DNA of 64,000 bases from Flaveria trinervia. Taxonomy: Eukaryota > Streptophyta > Magnoliopsida > Asterales > Asteraceae. Of the stretch, positions 11,487 through 21,490 are shown one piece after another; the stretch's first letter is position 1, and each line of letters starts with the position of its first letter. The notes under the pieces were generated by a model. It worked only from the letters and a program-made list of their open reading frames with translations. It searched no databases and was not told the origin of the DNA. The stretch spans positions 1,918,001-1,982,000 of the forward strand of contig CM046457.1 in assembly GCA_025506515.1 (NCBI GenBank). The letters run 5' to 3'. The translations under genes and the position numbers were made by a program.

Positions 11487-12789
11487 TTTGCAGCCACGAT
11501 TAGTTGTCGTTCATAGTATTTGAAAATAAAGTTTTATCCTCTATGAAAACTCATGTCGATGATGATGAACGAGTGTTCGTTCAAGACATGTTGAGTCATT
11601 ATATTATGATGCTTTTAGCTTGCAAAGGAAATGAGTAGTGCTTTTGTGGGTTTCTTGCTCTATGTATAACATTATGGTTTTGTTGAATTTTACGTTATAG
11701 TTACCACAAGGCCATGATGATATGGAAAAAGATAGTTCTTTTTTTGGCTTGGAATTGTTTCTACTTTGCAACCATAACGATGCACCTATTTTAAGCCATC
11801 GGTAGTTGTCAAACTAACTTGTTTGTACTAATTATTTATTGTTACACGTTTAACACTCGTGCAATGCGCGTATTCAAATACACCTACTTAAAGTTATAAA
11901 CGTATACGAACTTAAAATATTCAATTTTGATAAAAAGTAAATTCATCAACACTTTAGCAAATATTGGTACAAAAGGAAATATTTATAAATCAAGCAATAA
12001 AAATTTAGAGTCAATTACAAAAATAATTCTTGTGAATTGGTGAAAACAACAACTTTAGTTACTAACTTTTTAAGTAACAAGTTAAAGTTTTGTGTTTTTA
12101 ATTTTGTAACAAGTTTGAGTAGTAAGACATATGTGTTAAATATTCTATTAAATTAGAGTAAAAAAAATCAAATTACCCTATGATTTTATGAAAATGACCA
12201 TTTATGTAACTACCTAATTATAGAGAAATCATATTTGTAGCTTGTTCAAATTAATTTAAAAGGCCACCACCGTTGCACCACACACCACCACCCCACACCA
12301 CGCCGTCGCCCCATGCACCAACCCTTCACCATCGTCTCCTACGCGGAAAAACAAGATGGTGAGCGGTGGAAGCGTTGGTTTTTAAGTTTGTAGATCAAAT
12401 AGATTTATGGTTTTTATATTATATAATTATTAACAACATTGCAGATTAAAAAATATTTACAAAAATAGATTATTTCATCTAATTTACACATTAATTCCTC
12501 ATCAAACCAAAACCAAAGTTACATTATTAGTCCTTCAAATATGAAATTACTAAATTGCTCTTGAGCTTAACTGAAAACTTAACAGAAGTTAACCTTAGAC
12601 CCTAAACTCATTACATAACTAAAATCATAAACGCTAAACTTATTAGTTAAGAAAATTAATACTTAAATATGTTATTTTCATCAAACCCAAAAAACTATTT
12701 GTGTAATTTATAATATACTAATTATCAAGCTTTGTGTGCATTAATATTTGTACTTTAAGCAAAGTGGGTTGTACCCACTTTAGGTTTTT
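11487..12789. other. Intergenic AT-rich DNA
   Basis: No gene seen. A short C-rich patch at 12262-12345 (CCACCACC-like) could be simple repeat. Confidence 0.5.
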
Positions 12790-13151
12790 AATCTTTATTT
12801 TTTTTACTTTTAACTGTAATACTTTTACATTTATTACAATTTAACCTCTATGAATTTTTACTTTCCACTTTACCCTTATACTTTTTATAATTTTACAAGT
12901 TTTTCGTTTTACATTGCGCCTTAAATTTTACGAGTTACACACTGCAACATGCACGCATGATTTAAGGTTTACGCTTATTTTTCCCCTTTAACGGTCTGCC
13001 ACAACCGCGCGAGTACTAGATCAACTTAGTTATTTTTTAATGTTTTACATTTTACGTGTGTAGTTTAATGTTTTTACGGTTATTTTTCGGTTCGATTTTA
13101 TATTTTTCATTTTTACATTTTTTAGTGTGAGTTTTTTTGGGTAAACTAATT
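12790..13151. mobile_element. Helitron-like fragment shared with the peroxidase intron
   Basis: This stretch resembles 18950-19260 base for base over long parts, for instance TTTAACGGTCTG-CACAAC and TAGTTTAATGTTT. The copy at 18.9-19.35 kb ends in a Helitron-like hairpin and CTAGT. Here the end is not seen, because the LINE insertion site lies just beyond. Confidence 0.45.
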
Positions 13152-13191
13152 GTACTTTTTATAGTGCTTAATAAAGGGGATCTACAAGAAT

Positions 13192-13890
13192 GTGCTGATA
13201 AATGCAAATACCCAAGTGGTTAAGATTGATAAAACATCTATGATTTCAAAACTCTGGAAGGGTTATTCTCTGGTTGGTGAAGCGATTGATATAAACACTC
13301 TTGGCAACCTAAAAAAACTCCTAATTAAAGAGGTATCAGCAGGTTTCGATCTAAGGTACCTTTGGTGCATGAGGGTACTAATCACTTTCAAATCAATGAT
13401 CGAGGCAAAAAAATTCTTGCACGAGAAGGCGGAGATATGGAAGTTACTATTTTCTTCTTTGGCCCTATGGGACGGTCAACCCGTTCAATGTGATCGGTTG
13501 GCCTGGATATGTATTCATGGCATTCCGATTCAGCTTGGGACGGGATACGATCAACAAGATTGCTAAAAGCGTTGGGCCGGTGGTTATCCCATCGACAGCC
13601 TCGTCTAACGACCTGAATTTGTCTTTCGATCAAGTTGCTATTATAGTTTGGGATCTAAACCCTATTGCTAAACACATTAATCTTATAACTCCCACTGCGT
13701 CGTTCCCGTTTCATCTTGCTCTAATCCTCCGACAACTCCGAATGGGAACGGTGTCGAAAGTCCCGGCTTGGCGCATTCTCCAGTCGAAAGGCCGGCTAAT
13801 AACCCCTTCTGTTCTCAAGAACATGGGGACAGTAATCATGCCTCCATGTCGGAAGGCATTGACAGCGAACACATTGCTCATGACATGACG
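13192..13890 (+). pseudogene. LINE gag-like ORF1 (DUF4283 type)
   Basis: The first 120 residues hold the fold seen at the start of plant LINE ORF1 and DUF4283 proteins: SLVGEAIDINTLGNL, then a hydrophobic strand and WDGQPVQCDRLAWICIHGIP, which matches the usual W-x-R-x-G-P linker. The proposed role is binding the element RNA. Frame changes after about 13560 move the reading to another frame, and no CCHC knuckle could be found. Confidence 0.7.
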
Positions 13891-13899
13891 GTTTCATGT

Positions 13900-15712
13900 G
13901 ACTAAAAATGTCCAAAACATGGGGCCTTCTACTTTGGCCCCAAACCGTTTTAAGTTTTTTTCTACCCGGTTATCGTGTGAAGGCATTGAGAATGTAGTAA
14001 AAGTGGCACTTGAAACCCCTGTTGTATCAAATAGGCCAGATGGCCGCCTTGCCATAAAGCTGAAAAACGTAAAATTTGCTCTTAAATCTTGGAATACTTT
14101 AAGGAAGGTTAATGAGGAGGGGCATATTATTGAATTAACATCAACTTAATACCCTTGACTCTATTGTCGAGCTGTTTGGGCTTAATGAGGAGGAAACTAA
14201 AGCAAGAATCAAGGTCAAAAAGGCACTGTTGGAAAAAGAAAAGGAAAGAATTGAGGATTTAAAACAAAAATCTCCGGTGAAATGGGTTGTGGATGGTGAT
14301 GAAAATTCCTCGTCTTTCATGGCATGTTTAAGTCAAGAATTGGCACAAACAGAATCGATGGTATATTAATTGATGGAATTTGGTCAACGCAACCGGGGGA
14401 AATAAAAAAGCAGGCTTGTCGGTTCTTCGGAGATAGATTAAAGGAGAGATGGCCCATTACGCCAGTTTTTGACTGCAATGGCATCAAGAGGCTATCGGTT
14501 AGTGACTCCGTCTCCCTTATCCGCCCATTCTCCATTGAAGAAATTAAAGCGGCGTTTTGGGACCGCGGCTCGGATAAAGCCCCTAGGCCAGACGACTTCA
14601 ATTTTGCATTTATTAAGCATTTCTGGGAGTATCTTGGTAAAGATTTTGCTGAAATTTTTGGTGCTTTCTTTACTGATGGAAAAATCAGTGAGCTATGTTC
14701 ATCATCGTTGATTACTCTAGTGTCGAAAGCTCATGATCCTTCATCCTTCGATGAATACCGCCCCATCTCTTGATCGACTGCATCCCAAAACTTATATCAA
14801 AAGTACTGCTAATCGGTTAAAAATGGTTCTTCCATCTATATCTCCGACAGCCAAACTGCATTCCTTGCAAAAGAAATATTCTTCATGGCCCACTTATTGT
14901 GAATGAAATCCTTTCATGGTTAAAAAGGTCCAAAATACCCGGTCTAATATTCAAGATTGACTTGAACAAAGCATTTGATTCCATCTCATGGAATTTCATT
15001 GACTCTATCCTTGTTCAAATGAATTTTCCATCACAATGGAGGTCATGGGTTTCTGGAATCCTCAGGTCAACTAAAGCATCGGTATTGGTAAGTGGCTTCT
15101 TTTTTAAAGAATTTCGCTGCTCTAGAGGGGTAAGGCAAGGCGACCCCCTCTCACACCATTTTTATTCCTCATCGGTATGGAGGCTCTAAACTGGATGATC
15201 AACAAAGCATGTGCAATGGGGGTATTCAAAAGAGTTTAATTACCGAATAAAGGACAAGTCATTTCTCATTTCTTATTTGCCGATGATTTAATGGTCATTG
15301 GGAGTAGTCTGCCTCAAATCTTAAGAATCTTATCAGAATCTTAAGATGCTTCCACCTCGTGTCTGGACTGGAGATAAATGCCAAAAAATGTTATTTGCTG
15401 GGATTGAATGTTTCGGATGAAGAAAATAAAAAACTCGCCTCAATGGTACATTGTAAGACTGGTTCTAGCCTGTTTAACTACTTGGGGTTATGGGTTGGTG
15501 CCAACATGAATCTAGCAAAGAACTGGAGACCGGTTGTTGAGTCTTTTGAATCCCGTCTATCCTCTTGGAAGTCTAAACACCTCTCTATCGCAGGAAGAGT
15601 CACGTTAATTCGGGTTGTTTTGGACAACCTTCTTGTGTACTATGTTTCCTTATTTAAGGCTCCGAATAAGGTTATAAAAAATCTTGAAAGCATTAGAAGA
15701 AGGTTTGTCTAG
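13900..15712 (+). pseudogene. LINE reverse transcriptase region
   Basis: RT motifs appear in order: the pre-RT stretch KWVVDGDENSSFFHG near 14281, IGTNRIDGILIDGIW, SDKAPRPDDFNF, then FKIDLNKAFDSISW at about 14950, RGVRQGDPLS at about 15125, and the catalytic LFADDLMVIG at about 15275. INAKKC and WKSKHLSIAGRVTLI follow. Several frameshifts and stops separate these blocks. RT copies the RNA at the nicked target. The sequence just upstream (LSCEGIENVVK, LKNVKFALKSWN) normally follows the endonuclease domain, so the endonuclease has been deleted cleanly. Confidence 0.85.
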
Positions 15713-15763
15713 GGTGGAGATGATAGTAATCACAAAATACATTGGACTAATGGGAAAAAATAT

Positions 15764-16607
15764 TTGATAAAAGATCAATGGCGGGCAAGGTATGGCTCAC
15801 TAAAATACTTGAATCTAAGTCTCTTAACTAAATGGTGGTGGCATTTTAAGGCTGAGGGTCCAGCATTATGGAAGCGTGTAATCTCTTCCCTTCACCATTC
15901 TTCAAAAAACCTCCCGTTATTCCTAGGAGGATGTCCTCGGCTGGGGTATGGTACAACATTGTGAAAATCCAAAATACTTTGTCCCTAAGAAGCATCAGAT
16001 TGGATCAGCTCATATGTTCTTCGAACAACAGTTAGGTTTGGAATAGGGATAACACAGGAGTTTTTTCTGTGAAGTCATTACGAAACATACTGAACCAGGC
16101 TACGCCTCAAACAAACTTATATATACATGAATGGCGGTCTTGGGTTCCTACAAAAGCAAACATCTTAGTTTGGAGAACGGAACTAGACCGAATCCCAACT
16201 CGGGTCACCCTCCTTAAAAGGAATGTCACTCTTATAACTGATGTATGCCCACTTTGTTCTCAATACCCTGAAACAATTGACCACTTGTTCATCTCATGTA
16301 TTATGCCTCAATGGCTTGGGTGTATATTTCTACTTGTTGTAAATTGCCGTCTCTATATGCTCTGTATCAAGGATTTATTGTTAATTCACAGGAGACCAAT
16401 TCCATAAGAGGAGATACAGTATATGCGATTGTGATCACTACTTTTTGGAGTATCTGGAAGATGAGAAATAGTGTGGTATTTGGTAATCAGCCACCTTCGA
16501 TGAACAGGTTAATTGAGGAAATCAAAAGCACTAGATTCTTGTGGATAAAAAGCCGGGCAAACATTGACCATTTGAATTGGGATAACTGGGTAAAGTTTTG
16601 TATTTAA
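15764..16607 (+). pseudogene. LINE C-terminal zf-RVT region
   Basis: Reads WRARYGSLKYLNLSLLTKWW and later WRSWVPTKANILVWR, LDRIPTRVTL and CPLCSQYPETIDHLFISC. The Cys-x2-Cys...His...Cys pattern is the zf-RVT domain at the end of plant LINE pol proteins. The frame breaks near 16310 and continues as TTFWSIWKMRNSVVFG. Nonsense codons are frequent. Confidence 0.8.
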
Positions 16608-16810
16608 AGTGTTTGTACTTGTCTTTCTTTCTCCATTTGTTATTTTCCTTTGTCTTTGCTCTATGCTGACGTACCCTTTGCATGTTTTTTAACTACTTGC
16701 TAGCATGCAATTTATCGAGTTCTTGCTTTTCAAAAAAAAAAAAACAAGTAATATTCTATAGTGCCGACTTTTGAGTTTTGACATACCATTGAAACTAACG
16801 CAAATACTGC

Positions 16811-16842
16811 CACGTGTCCCCTCGTTATCTTCTACAGATAAC
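16811..16842 (+). promoter_or_regulatory. Candidate light-response elements of ATPD
   Basis: A G-box CACGTG (16811-16816) is followed by GTTATC (an inverted I-box core, 16824-16829) and GATAAC (16837-16842), about 170-200 bp upstream of the ATG. G-box plus I-box is common in genes for photosynthetic proteins. No clear TATA box was seen. The function is inferred from motifs only. Confidence 0.5.
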
Positions 16843-17009
16843 ATCTCGTCATATTCTTCTTCACAGATTTTTCAATCGCATTCCTCACCGTCGATCACTT
16901 CCAATCCAAATCTCAACCGTCCATTTTCATTAAAAAAAATCATTTCAGTCCCTCCATTTACCCCTGAATCCCCCCTCTCAAATATCATCTCCTCTCACCG
17001 CCGGTAACA

Positions 17010-17768
17010 ATGGCAGCAACCACCGCCACCGCCACCACCGCCGCCGCCTCCGCCCTCCGGCGAGCTCCGGCCACCTTCCACCGCGGCACTCCGTCGTCAT
17101 CTCTCATAAACCTCTCGTTCTCCGGCGGTTTACGCCTCCCAAAGCTAACAATCAAACTCGCCGGAAAATCACGCCGCGGCGGCGGAGCCACCGGCGCTAG
17201 GATGGCGGACTCCGCCGCCGGAAGCTACGCCGCCGCACTGGCGGAGGTAGCGGTGGCAAACGGAACACTAGACGCCACTGTAAAAGACCTCGATTCGATC
17301 AACAACCTCTTCTCCGACGAAACGACCTTCAAATTCTTCACGAGCCCTATCGTAAGCCTCGATGACAAACGATCGTTGATCGACGACATCACATCTTCAG
17401 GAAAACTCCAAACGCACGTCTCCAACTTCCTCAACATCTTAATCGAGAGCAAGAGGATAGATCTGATCAAGGAGATCGTCAAGGAGTTCGAAATCGTGTA
17501 CAACAAGTTAACGAACACCGAATTAGCGGTTGTTTCGTCGGTGGTGAAGCTTGAGGAACAACACATGGCGCAAATCGCGAAGCAGGTGCAGAAGCTCACC
17601 GGAGCGAAGAACGTGAGGTTGAAGACGGTGATTGATGAATCGTTAGTCGCTGGATTCACCATCAGGTATGGTAATTCTGGATCTAAACTGATTGATATGA
17701 GTGTGAAGAAGCAATTGGATGAAATCGCTCAACAACTTGAGATCGGTGACATCTCATTTGCAGTTTGA
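17010..17768 (+). CDS. ATPD: Chloroplast ATP synthase delta subunit
   Basis: A single-exon gene of 252 codons. The product belongs to the OSCP/delta family and sits on top of CF1, joining it to the peripheral stalk of the thylakoid ATP synthase. Residues 1 to about 65 are rich in Ala, Thr, Ser, Pro and Arg with few acidic residues, which fits a stroma-targeting transit peptide. The mature part begins near MADSAAGSYAAALAEVA. The N-terminal six-helix domain follows (LDSINNLFSD, FTSPIVSLDDKRSLI, FLNILIESKRIDLI). The C-terminal conserved block contains LKTVIDESLVAGFTIRYG and LIDMSVKKQL. Length is normal and no break is seen. The first codons are very GC-rich, unlike the AT-rich surroundings. The ATG is the first in frame and opens the transit peptide. 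A LINE ends about 260 bp upstream, and a peroxidase copy converges from the right with about 330 bp between stops. Confidence 0.96.
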   Translation: MAATTATATTAAASALRRAPATFHRGTPSSSLINLSFSGGLRLPKLTIKLAGKSRRGGGATGARMADSAAGSYAAALAEVAVANGTLDATVKDLDSINNLFSDETTFKFFTSPIVSLDDKRSLIDDITSSGKLQTHVSNFLNILIESKRIDLIKEIVKEFEIVYNKLTNTELAVVSSVVKLEEQHMAQIAKQVQKLTGAKNVRLKTVIDESLVAGFTIRYGNSGSKLIDMSVKKQLDEIAQQLEIGDISFAV

Positions 17769-18097
17769 TCGATCGTTGATTGAATCTAAAGTTCGTCATC
17801 GATCATCAATTGAATTTGATTTTCATGATCGGTGATCTTCTTCGTATGATCATTCACATATGATCGATTGAAATTGAGTTTCATAATCGATTTTTCTTTG
17901 TATAATCTCACTTACATATGATTTTGGGGAAAATTGTAAGTATATCTTTTCATGAGAGGATCCTAGTATAACTTTCATCATGAAATTATTCGTTCACTTT
18001 CATTTTCATATTCATATTCATAGTCATATTCAAAAGTACATAGTTACATATACGTTATTAAAACATTATAAAACCCTAGGAAGCGTAATTGAAACCA
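17769..18097. other. Convergent 3' flanks of ATPD and the peroxidase copy
   Basis: Tail-to-tail 3' regions. It contains repeated GATCGATTGA-like bits after the ATPD stop and TTCATATTCATA repeats near 18005. No gene or clear terminator could be fixed. Confidence 0.5.
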
Positions 18098-19318
18098 TTA
18101 GAAGCTCGCGACATTGTCCATGTCGTGGGCCTCGGTGATAGTTGATATAAGCAAGTCGTTTGAGTTACGCCTAGAGCAATTGCTACGAATCTCGCCTTGT
18201 GTCCCTGTCAACACATGCATTTGGCCCATCTTCACCATAACAGCGATAAACTTCTCGAAAAACAAAGTTTGATTGATCGCAAAGCTTGTAACAATGCCTC
18301 TAGTCCGTTTGTCGGTGTATAAGTCTTGGTCTGATGTCAGAACTCCTTGTTTGTTCATGAGATCGAGGAAGTACTTGTTATCAAACGTGTTTGGGGACCG
18401 AATGTCTAAGTTGGTGGTGGCGTTGGTGGTGTTGGTTGGGCATACTCGTTTGAGGTGTTGGCCAAGGTTTTGTCCAGGGTTGTGTCTTGTGTGGGGTAAA
18501 GACGTTGTGTGAAGGATGGACAATGAGCGACACCGATGGTGTGGGCCCCTGATAGGGCCACAGCATCGGTGGCGTCAAAGTTTTTGGCGGCAAGGGTGGT
18601 TAGTAGTGTGTCCGTCGGGACAAATGGTGAAGGAAGATTGGCTAGGGTTTCGTTTCTTGTGGCAAATGTGACTCCATCCCTTCGTCCTAGAGGAACTTTA
18701 TACTCCGGACCACCGGTCTAACATACAACATAATAAACAAAAAATACGTCAGTTTATGTAAATCATTCATATAATTATAAGATGTTCATGCCCTTTGTGT
18801 TCATGTGTATATGTTTATGCCTGTTGGTGTGTTCGTGTAAACACATTGTTTCTTACAAATTTAATATATATTAATTACTAACTCGAGTTTGCATTCATTG
18901 TTGTATTTTAAGCATTAAAAGTAATACATATCTTTTGTTTTCTTTTCTTTTAACTTTTTATTTTAAATCTAATATTTTTACGTACTTTAAAATTTAACCC
19001 TTATAAAATTTTATTTTCTAACTTTGACCCTTTATATATTTATTTTTTACAAAATTTTTGTTTTACATTTCGGTATAAAATTTGAGAGTTAACACGTTGT
19101 AACTTATATGTGTAGTTTAATGTTTACACATATTTTTTTCCCATTTAACGGTCTGTCACAACATACGAATCCTAGATTGACTTAATTATTGTCTTTAATT
19201 TTTTATGCTTTTATGTTACATTCCATTCCATTCTGTTTTATCTTTATTTATACGAGTTTTTCCGGTGTTGATGGTCAAAGACAATAAGTAACATTGATGT
19301 TATTTGGTATGATTTTAC

Positions 19319-19350
19319 GCCCTCGCCGCAACGCGAGGGCTTAATACTAG
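19319..19350 (+). mobile_element. Helitron-like 3' end inside peroxidase intron 2
   Basis: A perfect 8-bp stem GCCCTCGC/GCGAGGGC with a 6-base loop, then TTAATA and CTAG followed by T. This is the Helitron 3' end layout. The body is probably the AT-rich sequence from about 18.9 kb, shared with 12.8-13.15 kb; the 5' end was not fixed. Confidence 0.6.
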
Positions 19351-20730
19351 TTTCCTATAATATGTATGTTAATGTGTTTTTTTCAAAAATAAAAACATAA
19401 TAATAATAATATTAGATTTTCAAAATAGTGTCTAGAATATCTAGGGGTACGTCGTGCGTTTTTTTCAAAAAAAAACATAATTTCAAAGTAGTTTTCCTAA
19501 AATGTGTAGGGGTCGTGTTTTTTTAAAAGAAACATAATTTTAAAATAGTTTTCCTAAAATGTGTAGGGGTCATGTGTTTCTTTTAAAAGAAACATAATAT
19601 CAAGATATGTGTTCCAACAACAATTTGTTAGTTACAGGAAATAATGAGCACACAAGTGACAATAAGGGTCATCACATACGCCCGAACTACGTACGTGTGA
19701 CGAGCTCGTATTTCTTTTAATTTATAAAACCGTCCGACAATATTAATAACAAAACTTAAAAAATGTATGGAAGGATATACCAAGACAACAGAGTCACGAG
19801 CAACAAGCGCAGTAATATCAGAGCAAGAGACGCTACGTGCGCCGCATTTTTTATGAACCGACGACGAAGATCCTCAATGACATCAAACCCCCTTAGACTT
19901 AGGTTTGGTGGTGCTGTTTTCTCGCTGTCAACCGGCCCGCTTGCTGATCCATCCAATAGCACCGAACCTTCGCAACCCTGTTAACAACATCATCACCGCA
20001 TATATGTAGAAATAAACAGTACATATTGTAACTAAGACATGAAACATAACTAGTGTAGTTGGGACCATTCAGGTGTAAAAGTGATTACATGATAATAATA
20101 TGAGTTAAGGAACACAATGGTCAGATAATATATGTCGGAATGTTTTTTGTTGTGATAATGAAATAATCAGTTTCAACTTAGTTGGCAAACGATGATTGCC
20201 TGAATAGATAAAACTACATATTAATTATTTTTTAATCTATATCAATAGTATATATTATATAATAAAGAGAATTATATAATAAATAGAAGATTATATGAGA
20301 CCATGATGACTTCTGGTTAACTCTAAGTTGTGTTTTCCGTCTTTTTTTGCTATCTAATGATAATGATTTTAAATATGTAAATTAAACAATCAACTATTAA
20401 ATTATATAAGTCTATTTATTCTAATAATTTATTGAAACAGACTAAATTATATGATATGATTTATATTATATCTTATCTTAAAATGTAATTTTTATAATTT
20501 CTATATATAATCTTTTTTATTATTTATAATTTTATATTTCATCAATGGCTAATGACATATACCATACACAATATTTACAATCTAATGATTTTAGCATGTT
20601 GAATTTACTTCACACATATGATACATGAGTTTTTAGTATAGTAATTAAATAAAGAAAGATGGTTTTTGATAACAATTTAATCCTTTTCACCTATATATCT
20701 ATTTTATAGATCTTCACATAACATCATAAC

Positions 20731-21046
20731 TAAGAGGTGCGGAAAAAAAGTGATTACGAACTTAAACCTATTTTGAACACTTATTGGAACTGGTTTAGCA
20801 GAAACTAGTTGCTAACCAACTAGAACCTTAGAGTTGAAGTCATTTTGTAATTTTATAGGTTCGGACATGTGTGAACCGCTATCAAATCCGAACCAAACTA
20901 ACCAAACCAGGTCAAACACCCTCTCAAGAACCGGTGCTCTAAACCTTAACCAATTTGACAAAATTGGTATTAAATATTGTTAACAAGAACCGGCACCGGT
21001 TTGAATTGAAACCGGTTTTAGCCACAAACCCTATTTAGCACCTCTA
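20731..21046. mobile_element. hAT-like MITE in peroxidase intron 1
   Basis: Ends are inverted: TAAGAGGTGC on the left and TAGAGGTGCTAAATAGGG read from the right. The interior carries many ACCGGTT-type motifs as in the 11.1-kb MITE. No ORF is present. A clean 8-bp duplication was not found, so the exact edges are uncertain. Confidence 0.5.
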
Positions 21047-21490
21047 CCAAGAATGTGTTAGAAATATTTAAAGGTGGCCCACTTTTCAAATATGTGAAAA
21101 CTACATGATTAAATTTTACACATATAGACAAATAAAAGTAATAAGTGGATCAGATTTAGATTTGGTTGGATAAAGCAGATATAAAATAACTTAAAGACAA
21201 TAGACAATAAAGAATGAAGTATAAACATATACCTGAACAAAGCAATCATGAAAATGAACTCTCAAAAGAGCAGCAGCAAGAGTAACATCCTTCTTGATCA
21301 CCTTCTTCATTTGCTTTCTAATAATTGATTCCAATTTTGGGCATGTACTTTCATAGAAATCCCAAGAAAGCCCCTTCACCAATGGCTGTTTTTGTGCTTC
21401 TAAACCCTGAAAATGCACCATCATCACCACCAACACACCTACACACACTGCAACTGTGTGAGAGGGCACTAATGTCATTTTAGAACCCAT

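Larger units (their letters stand above)
13168..16747 (+). mobile_element. LINE (L1-type) retrotransposon, decayed
   Basis: Order on the plus strand: gag-like DUF4283 region, RT, C-terminal zf-RVT/RNase H-like region, then a 13-A tail (16732-16744). A degenerate duplication of about 16 bp is likely: GTACTTTTTATAGTGC (13152-13167) and GTAATATTCTATAGTGC (16748-16764). The AP-endonuclease domain expected between gag-like part and RT is absent. Many stops and frameshifts make it inactive. Confidence 0.85.
18098..21490 (-). pseudogene. Class III peroxidase, frameshifted copy (3 exons)
   Basis: Exons read on the minus strand: 21490-21233, 19977-19781, 18717-18098, with GT-AG introns of 1255 and 1063 bp in phase 0. 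Class III peroxidases are secreted haem enzymes that use H2O2 to oxidise phenolics in the wall. Exon 1 gives a signal peptide and the distal site LLRVHFHDCFVQ; exon 3 has the proximal His in ALSGAHTIG and the C-terminal VLTGTQGEIRSNCS. Exon 2 is 197 bp and exon 3 is 620 bp, each one base short of a whole number of codons. Readings confirm a shift between RRRFIKNA and SCSDITALVARD (about 19829-19845) and another between YPTQDTTL and GQNLGQHLKRVCPT (about 18475). Unless these are sequencing errors the copy is dead. A plausible TATA box (CTATAAGTA, minus strand) lies near 21545. It resembles the PER12-type subgroup. Confidence 0.88.

Noticed and set aside
17010..17662. Minus-strand frames over ATPD
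   Set aside because: They are shadows of the GC-rich ATPD coding sequence.
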